Of a stretch of DNA of 35,128 nt, positions 15,621 through 24,305 are shown one piece after another. Below the pieces are notes generated by a model, which had not been told where the DNA came from, searched no databases, and worked only from the letters and a program-made list of their open reading frames with translations. This DNA comes from a virus. The stretch's first letter is position 1, and every line of letters begins with the position of its first letter. The stretch is taken from IMG/VR virus record IMGVR_UViG_3300047316_000240, positions 1 to 35,128 of that record; one strand, written 5' to 3'. The translations under genes and the position numbers were made by a program.

Positions 15621-16256
15621 TCAGGCGATACCTGCAACCACTTTCGCGACGGTGCCCGACAGGCCGCCCGCCGTGAGGGGCACCCAGACGCCGTTGGCCG
15701 CGATCGCCATCAGCGCGGTGGGGCCGGACGCGTTGTTCGTCACCGTCGTGTAGCCGGCGCCGACGCCACCGAGCCCGCCCGTGAACGTCAATACATGCGC
15801 CGCGATCCCGTTGCCGAGAATCGTGAGGCGCGAGGTGTCCATATCGACGGTGGGCACCGGGATCGTCAACGTGATCGCGGCGATGCCGTTAAGGATCACA
15901 TCGACGTCGCTCGGGCCGGGGGGCAGCACGAGTGTCGAGGTGGCGCTCACGCTGATGACCACGCGGGGCCGCTGCACCGCGTAGGTCACGATCGCTTGCG
16001 GCGCCGGCGAGGCAAAATCGCTCGCCGTGCCGTGGCTCACGTTCGCGCCACTCTTGTGCGCCGCCGTCGCCGAGCCTTCACGGCCGCGCAGAATCGGCAC
16101 CGTGGTACTGGCGCCGGTGTAGCCCTGCACGACTTGGACGGTTTCCTGATCGATCTCGGCGAGTCGGCCGCCTGCCAGATTCGCGGCTGACGCGACCACC
16201 ATCGCGATGTCGTTGACGCCCAGCGGAGACGCGAGCGTCGTTTTTGCCAATGTCAT
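15621..16256 (-). CDS. Putative head decoration / surface protein
   Basis: A 211-aa protein. The N-terminal part (LASPLGVNDIAMVVASAANL, then ETVQVVQGYTGASTTVPILR and GREGSATAAHKSG) has the repeating beta pattern of small capsid-surface or fibre-base proteins, and GREGSxAxxH motifs are common in phage virion proteins. The C-terminus is Gly/Thr/Val-rich beta. It directly follows the coat gene. Start ATG 16256 chosen over an upstream extension that would enter the coat gene. Confidence 0.6.
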   Translation of the reverse strand: MTLAKTTLASPLGVNDIAMVVASAANLAGGRLAEIDQETVQVVQGYTGASTTVPILRGREGSATAAHKSGANVSHGTASDFASPAPQAIVTYAVQRPRVVISVSATSTLVLPPGPSDVDVILNGIAAITLTIPVPTVDMDTSRLTILGNGIAAHVLTFTGGLGGVGAGYTTVTNNASGPTALMAIAANGVWVPLTAGGLSGTVAKVVAGIA

Positions 16257-16302
16257 AAGCGTGCTCGTCCTTTCCAAAAAGAAAACGGATCGCAGATCCG
16301 GA

Positions 16303-17544
16303 TCAGCCCCACACGCGACAGGCAAGGCGGGGTTGGAGTGTCGCGGCACCCACCAAGACGTCCAAACGCGTTGGGAGTTGATCAGTGGATATCTGGTACT
16401 GTTCGACCATGCGGATCGAGAAGCGCAACGCTTTGCTGTTCACGACGGTCGCCTCCGCGCCCGCGCCCGGCTTGATGAGATCCGCCATGACGAACGTGGC
16501 GAAATCCGGGTGATAGACGAACGACTGCGGGGAAACGGTCGCCGCGAGCGTGCCGCCGACCGCGGATGTCGCGCCGGTCACGGTGATCGCGGCGCCGGCG
16601 GCCGGCGACACATCGACCGTGGCCAACTGGCCGCTGGTGATGATGGGCGGATCGATCTGCAGCGCCGCGATCGCACCGGTCACATCCGAGACGGTGGCCT
16701 TGACGACGAATTGCTGTAAGCGGCCATTGCTCGAATACGCCAGCGGATTGAGGCTATTGACGCCAGCGATCACGAACGTGTCGCCGCGATTGAGCGTCGT
16801 CGCGGTGGACGCCCAGCCGTTCGTGTTCAACGACGATCCGGTCTGGTTCGCGCCGTTGACCACTGGCGTGCAGGCGGTGAACGATCCCGTGGTGTGGACC
16901 GGCCGCGCCGGATCCTGATACCACTCGTCGATGCCTAACTGCTGGCGCCCGAACATGCCCATCCGATAGTTCTCGCTGATGGTCGCGCTCGGATTGAACA
17001 ACGTAGACGTGCTGCCGGCGAGCGTCTGCATCGCGAGCGGATCGAGCACGGCCTTGCGTCCGCGCAGTGGCGTCGCGAGATCGGTGAGCTTCGTGCCCGC
17101 TTGCAGGTAGAGCGTCTGCGAGCCTGCAGTGGATCCGGGGGCACCGACATTGTTCGAGATGTCGCGATAGACCGCCTGAAAGAACAGCACTTCGCAGGCG
17201 TTGGCCAGCGCTTCGGCGCCGGGCTGCGCATACCGCTGGCGAATGTCGTCCAGCTCCGTGGTGGCCTGTGCGCTGGAGTAGCCGAACGCGACTTGCTTCT
17301 GATTCGTCAGGGTGATGGGGACCACCTGATCGAAAATGTTCTGCAGTTGGAGCGCCTGCCCGTCCATCGCTTGGAAGCGCTGGGGCATGCGCGCGTTGAC
17401 GGTGTTGCCCACCTTCGCGCCGGCGACCACGTACTGGTCATCGTAGTCGCGGTTCACGTTCCCGTCTGCGAGCACCGTCAAGTCATTGACGAAGTACCGG
17501 GCCGTCTCTTTCGTCGTCCAGAGCGGCGTAGCTACAGTGTTCAT
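16303..17544 (-). CDS. P22-type major capsid (coat) protein
   Basis: A 413-aa protein (P22 gp5 is 430 aa). The N-terminus is ETARYFVNDLTVLADGNVNR; the motifs ARMPQRFQAMDGQAL and LTNQKQVAFGYSSAQATTEL match the P22 coat family, which has the HK97 fold plus an inserted domain. The order scaffold-coat-gp4-gp10 agrees. GGGAGAG precedes the ATG, and a hairpin lies in the 41-base gap after the scaffold gene. Confidence 0.88.
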   Translation of the reverse strand: MNTVATPLWTTKETARYFVNDLTVLADGNVNRDYDDQYVVAGAKVGNTVNARMPQRFQAMDGQALQLQNIFDQVVPITLTNQKQVAFGYSSAQATTELDDIRQRYAQPGAEALANACEVLFFQAVYRDISNNVGAPGSTAGSQTLYLQAGTKLTDLATPLRGRKAVLDPLAMQTLAGSTSTLFNPSATISENYRMGMFGRQQLGIDEWYQDPARPVHTTGSFTACTPVVNGANQTGSSLNTNGWASTATTLNRGDTFVIAGVNSLNPLAYSSNGRLQQFVVKATVSDVTGAIAALQIDPPIITSGQLATVDVSPAAGAAITVTGATSAVGGTLAATVSPQSFVYHPDFATFVMADLIKPGAGAEATVVNSKALRFSIRMVEQYQISTDQLPTRLDVLVGAATLQPRLACRVWG

Positions 17545-17559
17545 GCGCGCTTCTCTCCC

Positions 17560-17579
17560 GAGACGCCTCCCGGCGTCTC
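17560..17579 (-). other. Hairpin between scaffold and coat genes
   Basis: Perfect 7-bp inverted repeat GAGACGC / GCGTCTC around a 6-base loop, in the short gap between the scaffold stop and the coat ribosome binding site. No U-tract follows on the minus strand. It could set the relative amounts of scaffold and coat mRNA. Confidence 0.5.
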
Positions 17580-17585
17580 AAGCGA

Positions 17586-18581
17586 TCAGCGGCGACCGGA
17601 GGATCGAGCGTCTCGCGCGTTGCCGCGTTTGAAAAATTCTTCCACGGGCAACTCGGCCTCGTCCTCAGCGTCGTCACTGATCACGGGCGAGCTGCCGACT
17701 GGCTTATTCGGCGGTTTCGCTTTGCTGATTGGCTGTGGCTTGGACGTCGGGCCAGCGGAGGCGGCGTCAAACCGGGATTCAATTTTGCCCAATTCTCGCG
17801 CGGCGAGCAGTGGGTGCAGCGTTGAGATCCGCTGAAAGTCGGGGTGATGACTGGAGAAGTATTCGAGCAGCGCCGCCGTGTGCGGCGAATCGACAATCAG
17901 ATCGCCGATCGGCGTCCCATATTCGCGCGGGGTGGAGAATTTGATATTCGCCACGTCCGGATGCAGCGCGGCCGAGAAGCCCGGATGCGACGTTTCGTAC
18001 TGCGCGAGTTTGTCAGTGAGGCGCGAGGTGCGCGTGGCATACATCGCGTGGGCCTGTTGCGCGCTTTGGATGCGGCGATGTTCTTGCCGCACGTCCCAGC
18101 GCGCCGTCTCCCGTGACCATGCGCTGTAGGGATCCGCGGCGCCGGCGAACTGTTCGAGGCGCGGTTCCGGATCATGCTCGGGCGGCGGCGGCACGAAGGC
18201 TTGCGGCTGGCGCGGCGGCGCCGGCGGCGGCGCCGCGGGCTGGGCCTGCGCGCCGGTGCCGTTGGGCGAGACGGGCGCCCGCGGCAGCTCGCGCAATTCC
18301 TGACGCAGCCGTGCCAGTTCCGCTTGGGTCGCCTCGACTTCCTTGCGCGTCTCATGCTTCGTGGTGGTGAGCGCGTCGATCTCCGATTGAATCGATCCCT
18401 TGCGGCGCGTCGGGGAGGAGCGCGGCTTGGTTTTATCCGCGGGCTCAGCCGGGGCGGCGGCGGCCGGCTCCGGCGGCGCGACCTCATCCCCGCGATCCCG
18501 CGCGTTGCCGCGCTCGAAAAATTCTTCGACCGACAATTCCCCCTCAGCGGTCGGATCAATGGTCGCGTCGTCGTCTGCCAT
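17586..18581 (-). CDS. Scaffolding protein
   Basis: A 331-aa acidic, helical protein with a Pro/Ala-rich middle (about 105-140), placed between portal and coat genes as in P22 (gp8, 303 aa). It would assemble the procapsid and then leave. The N-terminus (about 15-30, LSVEEFFERGNARDRG) and the extreme C-terminus (LPVEEFFKRGNARDAR) carry the same motif, encoded by similar DNA. In P22 the C-terminal helix-turn-helix binds coat. The ATG overlaps the upstream stop as TGATG. Confidence 0.75.
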   Translation of the reverse strand: MADDDATIDPTAEGELSVEEFFERGNARDRGDEVAPPEPAAAAPAEPADKTKPRSSPTRRKGSIQSEIDALTTTKHETRKEVEATQAELARLRQELRELPRAPVSPNGTGAQAQPAAPPPAPPRQPQAFVPPPPEHDPEPRLEQFAGAADPYSAWSRETARWDVRQEHRRIQSAQQAHAMYATRTSRLTDKLAQYETSHPGFSAALHPDVANIKFSTPREYGTPIGDLIVDSPHTAALLEYFSSHHPDFQRISTLHPLLAARELGKIESRFDAASAGPTSKPQPISKAKPPNKPVGSSPVISDDAEDEAELPVEEFFKRGNARDARSSGRR

Positions 18582-18826
18582 CACTTTTTCCGTTGATGCG
18601 CGAACGTACCTAAATTACGTAATGGATGAGCGCCGCGGCGCGGGGTGGCCAGACGGGCCGATGCCGCGGGACGCGCGATCGCTCGCGGCACGGCCGGTCG
18701 CGCGACGGCGGCGGCGGTGACCGGGCGCACGACGGCGACTGGACGCACGACCGCCACGCGTACAGGCGTCGAGGCAGGAGCAAAGGCTCGGATTTGATTC
18801 GGAGTGGCCGACGAGAACCGTGGCAA
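18581..18826 (-). CDS. Small basic low-complexity protein
   Basis: An 81-aa protein almost wholly of Ala, Arg, Pro and Val, with repeats such as VAVVRPVAVVRPV. Its stop is coupled to the scaffold start (TGATG), the main reason to accept it. The start would be a TTG at 18826 with GAGGG before it. It may be a disordered basic packaging or scaffold-associated protein, or an artefact of the GC-rich frame. Confidence 0.4.
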   Translation of the reverse strand: MPRFSSATPNQIRAFAPASTPVRVAVVRPVAVVRPVTAAAVARPAVPRAIARPAASARLATPRRGAHPLRNLGTFAHQRKK

Positions 18827-18879
18827 AAACCCTCGAACGCCCGAACGGGGAGGAGGCTGAGGAGGTTACTGCCGACGAT

Positions 18880-19098
18880 TCAGGCTGTCAAGGTCATATC
18901 CACAAACCCCACGTGCGTCGTTGGCGGGGGAATCGGCTCGCCCGCAGCTTGGAGGCCGTTGACATGGAGGGCGATCGCCTCACGGATATTGTGTGCCGTC
19001 TCGGCGATCGTGTCGCCGACCGAGATGCAGCCGGGGAGATCAGGCACGTACGCGGAGTGATTCCCACCTGCGTGTTCGATTACGACCGCGTATTTCAC
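18880..19098 (-). CDS. HicB-like antitoxin, no HicA partner
   Basis: A 72-aa protein with the HicB antitoxin core: KYAVVIEHAGGNHSAYVPDL, then PGCISVGDTIAETAHNIREA and IALHVNGLQAAGEPIPPP. This is the partially degraded RNase H-like domain of HicB. The family normally neutralises the mRNase HicA encoded next door; no HicA-like ORF is adjacent. The DNA-binding C-terminal domain of longer HicB proteins is absent. Own promoter: TATAAT 7 bases before the GTG, so the transcript may be leaderless. It could act as an anti-toxin against a host HicA. Confidence 0.8.
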   Translation of the reverse strand: MKYAVVIEHAGGNHSAYVPDLPGCISVGDTIAETAHNIREAIALHVNGLQAAGEPIPPPTTHVGFVDMTLTA

Positions 19099-19105
19099 GA
19101 AGGCG

Positions 19106-19111
19106 ATTATA
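19106..19111 (-). promoter_or_regulatory. -10 box (TATAAT) of the HicB-like gene
   Basis: A perfect TATAAT on the minus strand ends 7 bases before the GTG start at 19098. No consensus -35 stands 16-18 bases upstream. The predicted start of transcription falls on or next to the start codon, giving a leaderless mRNA inside the virion operon. Confidence 0.5.
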
Positions 19112-19137
19112 TCTCTGCTATACCCTGTGGTGACTGA

Positions 19138-19236
19138 TCAACCGATCAACAACCAGCCGAGCGAGAAGCCGATCGCGCTGATAAAGAGTGCGCGGATGAG
19201 CAGGGCCGTCAGAAAATCCCGCACGTCACGATCCAT
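19138..19236 (-). CDS. 32-aa membrane peptide after portal
   Basis: A 32-aa peptide: short charged start (MDRDVRDF) and one membrane helix (LTALLIRALFISAIGFSLGW). GGTGAG, formed by the end of the portal gene, stands just before the ATG, and the portal stop is 4 bases away, so it is probably coupled. Function unknown; possible virion-membrane or lysis-accessory peptide. Confidence 0.5.
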   Translation of the reverse strand: MDRDVRDFLTALLIRALFISAIGFSLGWLLIG

Positions 19237-19239
19237 CGC

Positions 19240-21624
19240 TCACCCCAGCGGTGGCTGACCGTTCCCCTCCCCCGGTCCCGTTGGTGGGACGGGCGGGCCG
19301 CCCGCGGGCGCACCGGGCGGCACGGCCTGTTGCATGGTCGCCTGCTGCTGCCCCGACGCCATCGTCGCATCGTGCCGGCGCTGCAACGCCGCCTGCAGCG
19401 CGTCGCCGCCCGCCATCTGCCCCTCCTGCGTCCGATCGAGGGCGGATTGCGTCGCCTCATGCGCCTGACTGCCGAGTCTCCCCCGCTCCTCCATGAAGAG
19501 TTGCATGAGGTTCGAGAGCGATTCGACTTTCGAGCCGAGCGCCGCGACGGTGATCTTGGTTTCGTTGGCTTCGCGCGCCCGCTGCGTCTCGGCGTCTTCC
19601 TGCATCCGCGTGACTTGCAGCTTCCCTTGTTGCTCGATCTGTTTGGTCTGGAGCGTCTGCCCAGCCAGCCCGAGTTGCTGCTTGAGTTGCTGATTCTCGG
19701 CCATGAGCTTTTGCGGATCCATCGCCGCGGCCATCGGCTGATCCGAGAGCCACGGCATCATGTGATCGCGCATCTTGGTCAACAGTTTCGCGATCGTGTC
19801 GGAGCCGGGGAAATCTTGGAACTTCGCCCACTCCGGCCCAAGCACCGGCACCAGCGCAGGATCCGCTTGCATGAGCTGACTGATCGCGTCGTTGCCGGCC
19901 TGCATCCGCGATGATTTGCCCTGCCCGATCGTGACGCTGACGCCGTAGCGGCCTTTGCTCAGGTCGTACTGCTTGGCGGGGTTGTTGGGATCGTTCACCA
20001 TGCGGCTGGCGAGCGATTGCTCATCAGGCGTGCCGGTGGGCAGCGCCCGCGGGCGACCCGTGGCAGGATCCGGCGTGAACGGCGCATTGAGCACGACTTG
20101 TTGGCTGCGATTCTGATCATCGAGAATGCGCGCGACGCGACCGGGCCGATCGTAGACGTGCGGAATCAGATCGAGCACGACGGTCGCCTCGTACGGCATC
20201 GACACCGACGCGAGGTTATCCAAGTACGGCGTGTTGGCTTGCAAGCTCTGATCTTGGAGCGCCGTGATCGCGCGGCCACTGCGATGCGCGGGCGTGTTCT
20301 CGCCCAGCGCCGGCGGATAGATCGCGGTCGCCGCCTGCACGAACTGGCGGCCCATGCCAAGGAGCTGCATCGACGGTCCCATGCGCGACACGTCGGCTTG
20401 CACGCGCTGCGGCGGTTCGACGGGTTGCCCGCGCACGAAGCGATGTACCGGCAGGTACGGGAAGTTGCGCAGGTTGGATTGATCCCACCACGCTTCGTAG
20501 CCTTCGATCTGTTCGGGATCGAGTTCGAAGGGCGCGCGGGGCTCGAGCGCGGCCATCTCAATCGCGCCGCTGGCCGCGTAGTTGGTGAGCCGCACGGCGT
20601 CCTTCGCGTTACTGACCATGCCGAGCCACTGGCGTTTGCCTTTCACGGGCTGGAGTTCGCGACCGATCGTCGCGATGAGCGGAATGTACTGGCCATCCCA
20701 CTCCTGTTCGGGTTCCAATTCTTCGCGCGCATTGATCACGCGCCAGAAGACGCGCCGGACTTCCTCAATCGCGTACCGTGCTTCGTCACCTTCCACCGCC
20801 ATGCGCCCCTCGGGGATGTGGTCCTCCCGCGCCGTGCTGCCATCATCGAGGAGCAGGTGCCGCAACTCGGTCACCTCGATGCGCCACTCCTCCACGATGC
20901 GGACGGTCGCCGTCTCGTCGTCCTTGTCGCCGCGGTTGGCCCACTCGGGGTATTCGGCGCTGATGTCTTCGAGGCCAGTCATCCCATACTTGGCGACTTG
21001 CGACTTCGGGTACTTCTCTTTGTAGATGGGCCACGGGAGATCATCGACCACCATCGCGCGGCGCATGTCGGACCAATCCGGTTTGCGCGCGAACGGATCG
21101 AGAAAGACGTTGGCCTGAAACAGAATCCGTTCGAGCACGATTTTCTGATCGAACGGATGGCCGCCGTACGGATCGAACTGCTTGCTGACGCGGTAGACAC
21201 CCCAGCCGGCCCAGAGTGAGCGCTGATAGGACCACGAACGCACGTTCGAGGCGTGCGAATCCGTTTCAATCGACCGATACAAGCCTTGCAAGACTTGCGC
21301 GGTGTCGTCGGTGGCCTCTTCGGAGAGCGGATGAATCGTGACGCCGAGATGGGCCTTGCGCTCCTCCGCCGCCACCAGCGCGATCGGTTCATCGATCGAG
21401 GCGACCGAGAGCATGGGCCGCGCCGGCAGGGCCGGGAGCTTCCCGCTCGGCGGTTGGGCCGCGCGTTGCCGGCTGACGTCATCCGGCCATGCGCCTTCGG
21501 CGGTTTGGAATTCGAGATCTTCGTTTTCGCGCTTGCGCTGCGCGTCGAAGACGGATTTCGTGAATTTCAGCCAGTCGATCGCATCGGCGATCGAGTCGGT
21601 GATGTCGGTGCGCGAGCGGGGCAT
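19240..21624 (-). CDS. P22-type portal protein
   Basis: A 794-aa protein (P22 portal 725 aa). It shows the family's order: helical start (TDITDSIADAIDWLKFTKSV), the clip/stem core with LPARPMLSVASIDEPIALVA, WSYQRSLWAGWGVYRVSKQF, FLDPFARKPDWSDMRRAMVV and QEWDGQYIPLIATIGREL, and a long C-terminal coiled coil (about 650-730) like the P22 portal barrel. A dodecamer would form the DNA entry channel. The C-terminus is a Gln/Gly/Pro-rich tail. Confidence 0.88.
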   Translation of the reverse strand: MPRSRTDITDSIADAIDWLKFTKSVFDAQRKRENEDLEFQTAEGAWPDDVSRQRAAQPPSGKLPALPARPMLSVASIDEPIALVAAEERKAHLGVTIHPLSEEATDDTAQVLQGLYRSIETDSHASNVRSWSYQRSLWAGWGVYRVSKQFDPYGGHPFDQKIVLERILFQANVFLDPFARKPDWSDMRRAMVVDDLPWPIYKEKYPKSQVAKYGMTGLEDISAEYPEWANRGDKDDETATVRIVEEWRIEVTELRHLLLDDGSTAREDHIPEGRMAVEGDEARYAIEEVRRVFWRVINAREELEPEQEWDGQYIPLIATIGRELQPVKGKRQWLGMVSNAKDAVRLTNYAASGAIEMAALEPRAPFELDPEQIEGYEAWWDQSNLRNFPYLPVHRFVRGQPVEPPQRVQADVSRMGPSMQLLGMGRQFVQAATAIYPPALGENTPAHRSGRAITALQDQSLQANTPYLDNLASVSMPYEATVVLDLIPHVYDRPGRVARILDDQNRSQQVVLNAPFTPDPATGRPRALPTGTPDEQSLASRMVNDPNNPAKQYDLSKGRYGVSVTIGQGKSSRMQAGNDAISQLMQADPALVPVLGPEWAKFQDFPGSDTIAKLLTKMRDHMMPWLSDQPMAAAMDPQKLMAENQQLKQQLGLAGQTLQTKQIEQQGKLQVTRMQEDAETQRAREANETKITVAALGSKVESLSNLMQLFMEERGRLGSQAHEATQSALDRTQEGQMAGGDALQAALQRRHDATMASGQQQATMQQAVPPGAPAGGPPVPPTGPGEGNGQPPLG

Positions 21625-21647
21625 CGCATGTCCTGAGCCCCCCGGTT

Positions 21648-21683
21648 CAAGGTACGTGACAACGACGTGGGACGTGACGCGTG
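21648..21683. promoter_or_regulatory. Degenerate CACGT-type intergenic repeat
   Basis: The gap upstream of the portal gene contains gacgtgggacgtgacg (21664-21679), closely matching the inverted repeat of the promoters at 193 and 2289, and, on the other strand, CGTCCCACGTCGTTGTCACG, which reappears inverted at 22159-22177 (cgtcccacggtgttgtcac). It may be a binding site of the same phage regulator. Confidence 0.45.
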
Positions 21684-21684
21684 G

Positions 21685-22077
21685 CTAATGCGTCGTGAGT
21701 TTCGGTGCGGGTTCCTCGGGCGGGATCGGCGGATCGCCGGGCCGCACGAGATCGAGCTTGGTCACGTAGAACCGCAACAGCGGTTCCTGAAAGGCGTCAT
21801 GCGAGGCGGCCCCGTCCGGATGCGTGCCGCCGTTGTCGGTCCACGCGACATCGAGATGATCCGGGTCGAGGAGTTCGGCTTGCGCGCGAGCTTCCGCGGC
21901 TTCCTCCAAGGCGACGGCGGCCGGCGCGTGCTGCCGATCATCGTGCGCGCGGCGATAGTCGAGATGCGCCGCGTGGGACCGGGCCAACCACTGCGCGATG
22001 GTCAATGGCTCGTCGGGCGGCTTGCGCTGAATCCGCGAGAGTACGAGCCGGGCGAGTTGTTGCGTCGTGGCGGACAT
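21685..22077 (-). CDS. Hypothetical head-operon protein
   Basis: A 130-aa protein, helical N-terminal two thirds (SATTQQLARLVLSRIQRKPP, ARSHAAHLDYRRAHDDRQ), C-terminal strand region with Pro-rich end. ATG 22077 is preceded by AAGGTGG at good spacing; a GTG three codons earlier is possible. It lies between terminase-associated genes and the portal. No family recognised. Confidence 0.6.
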   Translation of the reverse strand: MSATTQQLARLVLSRIQRKPPDEPLTIAQWLARSHAAHLDYRRAHDDRQHAPAAVALEEAAEARAQAELLDPDHLDVAWTDNGGTHPDGAASHDAFQEPLLRFYVTKLDLVRPGDPPIPPEEPAPKLTTH

Positions 22078-22111
22078 GCCTTCCACCTTGTCCTGTCTCC
22101 CCCCTCGTTGT

Positions 22112-22164
22112 GACCCGATTGTTACCGGGTCGTCATAGCTCGGGACGCGTGGCGAAGGCGTCCC
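22112..22164. other. Two adjacent hairpins
   Basis: GACCCG / CGGGTC (22112-22117 and 22126-22131) and GGGACGC / GCGTCCC (22142-22148 and 22158-22164) form two perfect short stem-loops in an 86-base gap. Neither is followed by a run of T on either strand. Possible transcript punctuation or protein-binding sites. Confidence 0.45.
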
Positions 22165-22173
22165 ACGGTGTTG

Positions 22174-22305
22174 TCACCGCTTCAGCGCACGCAGCCGCTC
22201 CAAGGTGGACGGCTGGAGCCGACGCCCGACGACGATGTGTCGGCTCGCCTCGATCCCCATGAGGAGTACCACGATCGTCGCCGCGATCATGACCACGTTC
22301 AACAT
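22174..22305 (-). CDS. 43-aa membrane peptide
   Basis: A 43-aa peptide with an N-terminal membrane helix (MLNVVMIAATIVVLLMGIEA) and a basic tail (RRLQPSTLERLRALKR). A near-perfect AAGGAGG ribosome binding site overlaps the last codons of the upstream gene, so translation is likely strong and coupled. One of at least four very small membrane proteins in this phage. Confidence 0.7.
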   Translation of the reverse strand: MLNVVMIAATIVVLLMGIEASRHIVVGRRLQPSTLERLRALKR

Positions 22306-22306
22306 G

Positions 22307-22513
22307 TTAACCTCCTTCCATCGGCCACACATGCGCACACGCCCGACACCACAGTGCATCGGGTTTCATCTTCGAGAGCGCGGCGTGACGCACGCCACAG
22401 CGCGGACAGACCGCGGCGGTCACCATGTTCCGCAGAGCGCGGTCCTTCGGCAGCTTCATCATTGACCGCTGCCCCGCCGGCTTGAGTCCGAGTTTGCCGT
22501 TGATGGTACTCAT
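22307..22513 (-). CDS. Small zinc-ribbon-like protein
   Basis: A 68-aa protein: basic N-terminus (LKPAGQRSMMKLPKDRALRN) and two Cys pairs, CPRCG near residue 36 and CRAC near residue 57, a classical zinc ribbon. Start overlaps the upstream TGA (ATGA). Function unknown. Confidence 0.65.
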   Translation of the reverse strand: MSTINGKLGLKPAGQRSMMKLPKDRALRNMVTAAVCPRCGVRHAALSKMKPDALWCRACAHVWPMEGG

Positions 22514-22830
22514 GTCCCCTCGACGCCCATCCCGAGATCACTCAGGTCCGCTTTCGACAACAGACGATTGCGCGGCAGCTTATCGGTTTCGTGTTCGCCG
22601 GTCACGTCGATCGTCAGAATCTGGCCGCCGGGATTACAGCCGGTGGCCCATGCGACTTGGCCCGCCGCGGCGATCCATTCCGAGCCCGAGTGCGCATGGG
22701 GAAAGCGGGCCATGACCAGCCGTTTCGCGCGGGCGGCGTCCGCGTCGGTGACGTCCACGATGGCGACGCCGAGAAATTGCTCGCCCTTGGGGCGGTCGGG
22801 ATCGCCAAACGAGAGCCAGAAGGTTCTCAC
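22510..22830 (-). CDS. Hypothetical protein coupled to terminase
   Basis: A 106-aa alpha/beta protein (RTFWLSFGDPDRPKGEQFLG, VAIVDVTDADAARAKRLVMA) that starts within the TerL stop (ATGA). Its strand-helix pattern is compact and well formed. Widespread in phage head modules as an unknown, by analogy; no enzymatic residue pattern identified. Confidence 0.65.
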   Translation of the reverse strand: MRTFWLSFGDPDRPKGEQFLGVAIVDVTDADAARAKRLVMARFPHAHSGSEWIAAAGQVAWATGCNPGGQILTIDVTGEHETDKLPRNRLLSKADLSDLGMGVEGT

Positions 22831-24293
22831 TGTGCCATCCAGCTATGCGCGATATCCGGCACCGCCGGCGCCTGCTGCCGCTGCTGCTGCCGCACGCGCA
22901 GGCGGCGCGTCTCGCGCTCGTCCGCCGAGAGTTCGTCCACACAGAAATTCAGGAGCAGATGTTCGATGGCGTGCATGACGTTGGCGTACTCGTCATCTTC
23001 GTGCGGTTGCCGGACGTCCTTGTTGGACACGCTGATCGTATGCTCACTCCACACGTACCCGCCTTCGAAGGCGAACGCGGCGAACGCCATCGGCTTGTCG
23101 GTGCCGTCCAGACTCACCGAGCGCCAGCGGTCGGGCGCATCGGCAATGCTGAGCGCCGGCCCGTGGTCCCGCGTCTGCCGGCGCAACAAGCTGGAGATTT
23201 CCTCGATGACGGCGAGCCGGACATCGGGCGCGTTGCCGCCGTCGCGCCACTCCGGCCGATAGCCGGCCTGTTCGAGCTGTCGCAGCATGGTGTAGCGGCC
23301 GAATTTCACTTTCGCTTTCGCGCCCATCGGCGACGTGCAGGTTTTGAACGTCCACGCGTCCGGGGGAAACCACGCGAGCCGCTTCTCGGCGACGATCGGG
23401 AGAAAATCTTCGAGCGCCATGCGCCGGCCGAGCACGCCGCCCAAGAGCGTCAGGCCACCGTAGAACGATCGTTGCGCAACAATCCACACCGGGTTGTGAC
23501 GTCCCACCTCGAACGCTTCGAACAACGGCAAACCGTTGGTGGGCAGCACGGCCCGCACATGGCGAGCGCGATCGAAGTAGTTCTCGTACACCGCATCGCC
23601 GATGACGTTAAGCCCGCGCCGGCCCAAGATCACCGTCTGGTGTTTCGGATGCTCCGGCGGATAGGCCGTCAGCATTGTCTCGATCATGTCGTCCGGTAAG
23701 TTGTGCGCGTTGTCGAACAGCGAGAACGCGTAATACTTGCGGCCCTTGATGGTGTTGCTCTCGGGAAACTGTTTCGCCAGCCAGTGTTCTTCATTGCAGG
23801 GATTCGGGCTGAACGTCAGTTGCCGCGGATAGGTTTTGCCGCGCACGCGCGCCTCGATGTCGGGACGCAGACGGGCGCGAAGTTCGAGCGCGAGATCGGC
23901 GGGCAACTGCTCGGCCTGATCCACGTAGATGCGCGAGACGGGCAGGCCGCGAATTTTCGCGTACCGATCTTCCGCGCGGGACGATTGCGTCTTGAGGCCG
24001 AACGCAAACACGCGCGAGCCGTTCAATGTGTCGTACGCGCTCTCATCGTCGTTCCACTTGAGCGTCGTGTTGTGCAGCCGGGCGAGCTGTTCGAACTGTG
24101 GACGCAGCAACGTGTCGGTCGCGTCGCCGGTGTAGCGCGCGATCAGAATCCAGATCCCCGGATGGCGGCGCAGTGCCTCCAGTTCTTTCCATAAACACGC
24201 AACAGTTTTTCCACTACTGAGCGCGCCCTCCGCATCTATTTCGCTACTGCGATCGCGCAGAAATTCGAGATGTTTGCCTCTAAATTCCAGCAT
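22827..24293 (-). CDS. terL: Terminase large subunit
   Basis: A 488-aa protein (P22 TerL 499 aa). Walker A-like GALSSGKT (23-30), Walker B region RIYVDQAEQL (121-130), coupling motif FSPNP (about 159), and a C-terminal nuclease region with FEAFEVGRHNPVWIV. It cuts concatemeric DNA and drives ATP-dependent packaging through the portal. The first about 35 codons are AT-richer and differently coded from the rest. A divergent duplicate of residues 3-21 lies at 25288-25377 on the far side of an endonuclease gene, so this N-terminus seems to be a replacement. Confidence 0.9.
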   Translation of the reverse strand: MLEFRGKHLEFLRDRSSEIDAEGALSSGKTVACLWKELEALRRHPGIWILIARYTGDATDTLLRPQFEQLARLHNTTLKWNDDESAYDTLNGSRVFAFGLKTQSSRAEDRYAKIRGLPVSRIYVDQAEQLPADLALELRARLRPDIEARVRGKTYPRQLTFSPNPCNEEHWLAKQFPESNTIKGRKYYAFSLFDNAHNLPDDMIETMLTAYPPEHPKHQTVILGRRGLNVIGDAVYENYFDRARHVRAVLPTNGLPLFEAFEVGRHNPVWIVAQRSFYGGLTLLGGVLGRRMALEDFLPIVAEKRLAWFPPDAWTFKTCTSPMGAKAKVKFGRYTMLRQLEQAGYRPEWRDGGNAPDVRLAVIEEISSLLRRQTRDHGPALSIADAPDRWRSVSLDGTDKPMAFAAFAFEGGYVWSEHTISVSNKDVRQPHEDDEYANVMHAIEHLLLNFCVDELSADERETRRLRVRQQQRQQAPAVPDIAHSWMAQ

Positions 24294-24305
24294 GGGCCAG
24301 CCCTC

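Noticed and set aside
20017-21219. 400-codon open frame on the + strand opposite the portal gene
   Set aside because: It is a GC-rich antisense shadow: Arg/His-rich, no start signal, and fully covered by a portal protein with recognisable motifs.
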